From positions 1 through 26,796 of IMG/VR virus record IMGVR_UViG_3300005663_001170: a stretch of 26,796 nucleotides of DNA; one strand, 5' to 3'. The translations under genes were made by a program, and so were the position numbers. Every line of letters begins with the position of its first letter. Position 1 is the first letter of the stretch. Positions 23,019-26,796 of the stretch are shown here, piece by piece. The notes beneath the pieces were generated by a model. The model worked only from the letters and a program-made list of their open reading frames with translations, was not told where the DNA came from and searched no databases. The DNA comes from a virus.

Positions 23019-24863
23019 ATGATAATATCTGAAATATCAAAATATTATGAATCAGAAGCTCAAACAAATGTTGCACCGTTTATATATCAACAGCAACCGG
23101 CAACCCACGTAACAGCGCCATATTGGATAGATATATTCGGGGCAGCAGATGAAAGCATACTATTTAATATGTATATAAATGATTTTATCAGGGATTATTA
23201 TAATAATTATTCAGAAGTAAATAGCCTGCTTGACTGCATAGATACAGAGCAGTCATTTTTTTGGTTATCAACATCTTACATTTTATATAATCATTATGAG
23301 CATGATTACTCACCGTTCACAGATAATTATTATGAATATGGCCGGGCGTTTGGATTCAATAATAAATTCCCGATATATATTGACGATGTTTTTTATGATG
23401 CACTAATGAAAACAATACCGTCAATTGCGCAACAGCAGGATCTTGTCAATTATGAAAAGTTAGCAGGCATGACAGGATCTATTGAATATGCAAATACTGA
23501 AGGACAGTTTGATGAATTTATTGATACTGATATAACCGGTACAAAAAATAGATTATATTATCTTGATGCTATATATGGAATAGAAAACTATACAAGATCG
23601 CAACTTGTTTCATTAGCTTCATATTTTATAGAGGACGATAGTATCAGTTTAAATAAATATTCTACCGATTTACAGGATTTGAGATTTAAACAAAATATTG
23701 AAATACCGATAGAAACTTTTAACACGACTGAATATCCAGATATAAAAGATAGTTATGTAGACAATATAATTCCTTTATTGTACGGACAAGTGAGAAGATC
23801 CGAAGCGATCCCAATTGATGGTGAGCTGGGAACCGGAAACGATATAAATTTCAGGCAAGCTCTTATTTTAACAAGCCTCGGAACTGTACAGGTAGAAATA
23901 GATGATCAGTGGACTACCAAAACCCCAACGGCTACAAATTTAACACTTGGAGAATTTACACTTGCAGAAGTAGACGGCAGGAAAGCAAACGGAGAACCAT
24001 ATAATTGTAGAGTTGTTGATTCAATAGGAATACCGAACACATATTCATCTGATATAATAATAGATATGAACGAACGATTTATTAATGTGTCTTATAATAA
24101 TAGTCTATATGATATTTCAGAATGGGAGTCAGAAGAAATACAACTTGAATCAATAGGTATAGTTTTTAATAAACCTGTAAAATTATATGAAGCAATTCGC
24201 ATGGTACAGGCTGGATCTAATGTTGGATTCAGATATGAAATAGCAGCGGATGGAAGGCGGACAATACGAATCGACGATCCGGACAGAACACCCGTTGAAT
24301 ATATTATAAGGAATCAAATTAAAGGGATTATAGAATCATCTATAGAAACAAATAAGAAATTACTTTCGGCAATTGTAAAAGTTAAATATTCAAAGGATTA
24401 TAATTCAGATAAATATTTATCTGTTACTAATTCAGATTATCAAAATGTTGTATTAGAAAAATATAGAGAGCAACCGACGGTTGAAATTGAAACGGATCTT
24501 ATTACTCAGGTCCAGGCAGAAGCCAGAGCCGAGTTATACGCTTCCAGATTTTCAAACATGCCAAGAATCGTACCATTAAATATAATGGGTATTGATTATT
24601 ACACGTTGAGAATATATGATGTTATTGAAGCAGAGCTAACACTTGAATTTGTTAATGCTGATACTGGAGAGATTAAGGGAGATCGGGAATTTTTCGGAGT
24701 ATGGAAAATACAGGTATTAAGTATAGATCCGGATTTTGCAAATCAAGGAAATAATATCACTGGCTATTTAGTTGAGCAAATCGAACCTATAAATGTTGTT
24801 AGAATATCAGAACCCGGAGTAATAAGAATGGTAGATAATATATATAAAAGGAAGGTTTATTAA
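23019..24863 (+). CDS. Central tail-tip (baseplate hub-like) protein
   Basis: A 614-residue protein whose ATG directly follows the previous stop codon. Residues about 245-260 read YVDNIIPLLYGQVRRSEAIPI-like text, the 'P..YG.v.g...i' motif of gpJ/gp27-type tail-tip hub proteins. It is followed by beta-rich domains and by QAEARAELYASRFSNMPRIV and LNIMGIDYYTLRIYDVI, typical of the hub's C-terminal part. The N-terminal 200 residues are unusually rich in Tyr, Asp and Asn. There is no recognisable lysozyme or peptidase domain. It probably forms the trimeric tip that opens on host contact. Confidence 0.65.
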   Translation: MIISEISKYYESEAQTNVAPFIYQQQPATHVTAPYWIDIFGAADESILFNMYINDFIRDYYNNYSEVNSLLDCIDTEQSFFWLSTSYILYNHYEHDYSPFTDNYYEYGRAFGFNNKFPIYIDDVFYDALMKTIPSIAQQQDLVNYEKLAGMTGSIEYANTEGQFDEFIDTDITGTKNRLYYLDAIYGIENYTRSQLVSLASYFIEDDSISLNKYSTDLQDLRFKQNIEIPIETFNTTEYPDIKDSYVDNIIPLLYGQVRRSEAIPIDGELGTGNDINFRQALILTSLGTVQVEIDDQWTTKTPTATNLTLGEFTLAEVDGRKANGEPYNCRVVDSIGIPNTYSSDIIIDMNERFINVSYNNSLYDISEWESEEIQLESIGIVFNKPVKLYEAIRMVQAGSNVGFRYEIAADGRRTIRIDDPDRTPVEYIIRNQIKGIIESSIETNKKLLSAIVKVKYSKDYNSDKYLSVTNSDYQNVVLEKYREQPTVEIETDLITQVQAEARAELYASRFSNMPRIVPLNIMGIDYYTLRIYDVIEAELTLEFVNADTGEIKGDREFFGVWKIQVLSIDPDFANQGNNITGYLVEQIEPINVVRISEPGVIRMVDNIYKRKVY

Positions 24864-25735
24864 TGTCTACATTATATCAAAGAATAATTGAATTGTCAGA
24901 TACGGAAATAGCAATTAGTTTGTTACATTATTTAGAATCAGATATATCAACAGATGGTAAAACAAAAAAAGTATTACTAAGTGAAATATCAGATCTTATT
25001 AATGCCACAATTAGAGGCGCTATAATATCAGAAGCACGATCTTATAATGTCAATAATGTAAATAATACGAATTATAATATATTAGATGGTGACGGCTATA
25101 ACGAAATAAATATAAATCCGTCAAGTGCAAATAGAGAAGCCAAATTTCCAGATCCTACATTGGCAGTAAATTTAAATAGAAAATTAAAAATTAGAAATGG
25201 CGGTAACGGAACTCACAAAATAACTTTAACTCCATTTGCGGCAGAGACTTTTAATGTCATGTCAGGAAATGAAGAATGGACTTTATCGAGTTTTGAATTA
25301 ATACAAGCCGGTGATTGGTGTGAGTTTATAGGTAACGGTACTAACTGGATAAAATGTAATGAGCCTTATTGGCATAAGTTTAATAATCCGGCAACTGGAG
25401 CAAAAGTAAGTAAAACAACAGGGTGGACAGCAGATCAATTTACTCCTGGTGGATTTGAGATTACATTTTCAGAAGCACCTATCGGATCAATTGCTGTTAG
25501 AGATGTTATATCACAAGGCGGAACTCAAAGTACTATATTTTATAGAAAAAGTGGTGATACTAATATTTCTAATACTCCAAGTGGATCTAGTGAATTATCC
25601 CATGTTTTAATGTTTTCAGATGATGATGTAATACAGGGGGTGTACTGGATGAGTTCTGATTTAAAAATACAAATTGCAGTTACTAATGTGAACACAGATG
25701 TTAATGTTCAATATCCAATAGAATATTTACAATAA
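24863..25735 (+). CDS. Tail fibre or tip structural protein
   Basis: A 290-residue protein, TAATG-coupled to the hub gene. A helical start (LYQRIIELSDTEIAISLLHYLE) is followed by asparagine-rich text and a segment INPSSANREAKFPDPTLAVN...LKIRNGGNGTHKITLTPF...EFIGNGTNWIK, a beta-helix-like strand series found in the shafts of phage tail fibres. The C-terminal 120 residues form another beta domain (FTPGGFEITFSEAPIGSIAV). It is the last structural gene before lysis genes, fitting a receptor-binding fibre. No lyase or esterase motif is seen. Confidence 0.5.
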   Translation: MSTLYQRIIELSDTEIAISLLHYLESDISTDGKTKKVLLSEISDLINATIRGAIISEARSYNVNNVNNTNYNILDGDGYNEININPSSANREAKFPDPTLAVNLNRKLKIRNGGNGTHKITLTPFAAETFNVMSGNEEWTLSSFELIQAGDWCEFIGNGTNWIKCNEPYWHKFNNPATGAKVSKTTGWTADQFTPGGFEITFSEAPIGSIAVRDVISQGGTQSTIFYRKSGDTNISNTPSGSSELSHVLMFSDDDVIQGVYWMSSDLKIQIAVTNVNTDVNVQYPIEYLQ

Positions 25736-25744
25736 GGAAATAGA

Positions 25745-26059
25745 ATGACTATAGAAGTATTAACATCAGAAGTAGAAAATATAAAAAAAGAACATGATAA
25801 ATGTGAAAATAGACAGAAAGGAAAACAAGACGAACTGCAAGATCAAATTAATGATCAAGAAGTTAAGCAGTCAACTGATAAAAGAAAAATATACGATCAT
25901 GTAAATGAAATAGAAAAAAAATTGATGGTTGAAATCGGTGCAGTTGCTAAAGATGTACGAGATACCAAATGGTCAATAGTAAAATGGTTGTTTATTGTTA
26001 TGGGTGGGAGTGCTTTATTGCAAGGCGCTATTAATAAAATATTTAATTTAGGGGGATAA
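25745..26059 (+). CDS. XhlA-like membrane-anchored lysis protein
   Basis: A 104-residue protein with a long charged coiled coil (about residues 5-72) and one C-terminal membrane segment (about 78-97, WSIVKWLFIVMGGSALLQGA). This is the layout of the hemolysin XhlA family, which acts with a holin in phage lysis. It begins ten bases after the last tail gene and ends two bases before a holin-like gene. A pinholin partner or holin regulator role is inferred. Confidence 0.6.
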   Translation: MTIEVLTSEVENIKKEHDKCENRQKGKQDELQDQINDQEVKQSTDKRKIYDHVNEIEKKLMVEIGAVAKDVRDTKWSIVKWLFIVMGGSALLQGAINKIFNLGG

Positions 26060-26060
26060 A

Positions 26061-26282
26061 ATGAGCTTGAAAGGCCGAAAATGGTTCGGGTATATATTTA
26101 CATCAATATTGATTCTAGTAATAGGCATATTAATATTAATAATTAAACCGGATATTTTTATAGGTACAGCATTATATATAATGTGTGGATTGGTAGGAGT
26201 CTATTTAATATTTGCAGCATCAAATATTATAAAGTCTTTTATAACTTCCGCATGGTTCCAAGAAAAGTTGTCAGGTAAATAA
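26061..26282 (+). CDS. Two-TM holin-like protein
   Basis: A 73-residue protein with two membrane segments (about 10-29 and 32-53) separated by a short turn with Pro30-Asp31, and a basic start (MSLKGRKW). This is a class II holin layout; both ends would be cytoplasmic. AGGGGG lies before ATG 26061. It is placed between the XhlA-like and spanin-like genes, so it most likely permeabilises the inner membrane to let the endolysin through. No endolysin is found in the window. Confidence 0.65.
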   Translation: MSLKGRKWFGYIFTSILILVIGILILIIKPDIFIGTALYIMCGLVGVYLIFAASNIIKSFITSAWFQEKLSGK

Positions 26283-26285
26283 TGA

Positions 26286-26660
26286 ATGAAAAATATAATA
26301 ATCGGTTTAGTCGGATTGATAATCTTAATCTCAGGAATATTTATCTATGTTAAAATTCAAGATAATAATAGTATTGATGCTCTTAATATTGCCGTTGAAA
26401 ACTATCGCACAGGAACAGAACAGTTACTTGATGAAATTGCAGAACTTGGAAAACAACTTATTATATATGAATCAATTATCATTAAAGCAGAGAATAGAAA
26501 TACAGAACTTGGAAATATCCTTAACGAGTCAGCAAAAGAAATCGAACGAAGCATTAATAGCACAGAGAGAATTAAAGATATTACTTCAGAATTTGAAAAT
26601 GCAGTTAAAGACAGCTTATCAATTATTGAAGAACTCAGAGAATACGATTTTACAGAATGA
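26286..26660 (+). CDS. Inner-membrane spanin-like protein
   Basis: A 124-residue protein with an N-terminal membrane anchor (about 3-22, IIIGLVGLIILISGIFIYV) and a periplasmic coiled coil rich in Glu, Asn and Leu, the layout of Rz-type i-spanins. ATG 26286 is four bases after the holin stop; an out-of-frame ATG at 26282 opens no useful frame. A second signal-bearing frame begins inside it at 26347 in the +1 frame, as Rz1 does inside Rz. Function in outer-membrane disruption at lysis is inferred from layout. Confidence 0.6.
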   Translation: MKNIIIGLVGLIILISGIFIYVKIQDNNSIDALNIAVENYRTGTEQLLDEIAELGKQLIIYESIIIKAENRNTELGNILNESAKEIERSINSTERIKDITSEFENAVKDSLSIIEELREYDFTE

Positions 26661-26796
26661 AGAACAGTTTAATACTGACATGGAAAATTTAGGAATTAGT
26701 ATTATGTCAGATAAAAGAAAATCTTTTTTTAAGGGCTTAATGATAGGGCTTGGAGCCGGCGGGGCCGCTTTGATAATATTAAGTATATTTAATTAA
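26347..26796 (+). CDS. Overlapping spanin-partner-like protein with signal peptide and C-terminal membrane segment
   Basis: A 149-residue frame in +1 relative to the previous gene, overlapping it by 314 bases and running on to a TAA at the window end. The N-terminus is a signal sequence (KFKIIIVLMLLILPLKTIAQ, about residues 3-22), followed by a coiled coil (LMKLQNLENNLLYMNQLSL and beyond) and a C-terminal membrane segment (about 129-148, GLMIGLGAGGAALIILSIF). It has no cysteine, so it is not a lipoprotein like a classic Rz1 or u-spanin. AGGA lies 11 bases before ATG. The 3' 136 bases are not shared with any other frame, which argues that it is a real gene. Confidence 0.55.
   Translation: MLKFKIIIVLMLLILPLKTIAQEQNSYLMKLQNLENNLLYMNQLSLKQRIEIQNLEISLTSQQKKSNEALIAQRELKILLQNLKMQLKTAYQLLKNSENTILQNEEQFNTDMENLGISIMSDKRKSFFKGLMIGLGAGGAALIILSIFN

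Noticed and set aside
1-26796. CRISPR array, insertion sequence, integrase or toxin-antitoxin genes
   Set aside because: No regularly spaced direct repeats, transposase or recombinase motifs, or recognisable toxin pairs were found on either strand.

Overview
The window is a low-GC late-gene region of a tailed bacteriophage or prophage with every convincing gene on the + strand. The tail genes (tube protein, long tape measure, tip proteins, no sheath or contractile baseplate) indicate a siphovirus-like virion. A two-gene overlapping set of spanin-like proteins at the right end suggests a diderm (Gram-negative type) host. Shine-Dalgarno sites of the AGGAG/GGGG kind are common. The host lineage cannot be named from this sequence. 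No integrase, repressor, replication gene or endolysin is present, so lifestyle is not decided here.

Layout. Positions 1-1605 are anomalous: a gene tail (2-76), then one 485-codon frame (148-1605) joining an unrecognised N-terminal segment, the N-terminal part of a medium-chain reductase, and the C-terminal part of a phage radical SAM protein lacking its cysteine motif. This is either a genuine recombination scar or an assembly join. From 1602 the order is canonical: large terminase, portal, MuF-like head protein, a tRNA-like/terminator structure and strong promoter, protease-scaffold (with a likely nested scaffold start), DUF2190-like decoration protein, major capsid protein, then a rho-independent terminator at 8693-8719.

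Positions 8732-13716 hold a nine-gene accessory cassette inserted between capsid and connector genes: three related GT-A-type glycosyltransferases, an APS kinase (CysC), a P-loop sulfotransferase-like protein, two SAM methyltransferases and two small cysteine-rich proteins. It has its own promoter, whose -35 lies inside the upstream terminator hairpin and whose predicted start site falls on the first ATG. Together the genes encode PAPS synthesis from host APS, sulfate transfer, sugar transfer and methylation, which suggests a phage-encoded sulfo-glycan decoration system for the virion or cell surface. This is the most interesting part of the window.

Positions 13747-17430 carry connector, completion and structural genes and the tail tube protein; 17438-25735 the tail chaperone, a 1051-residue tape measure protein with a 77-residue tandem duplication, and tail-tip and fibre proteins; 25745-26796 a lysis cassette (XhlA-like protein, two-TM holin, overlapping spanin-like pair). 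Most genes overlap by 1 or 4 bases (ATGA, TTGA, GTGA, TAATG), indicating translational coupling within long late operons.
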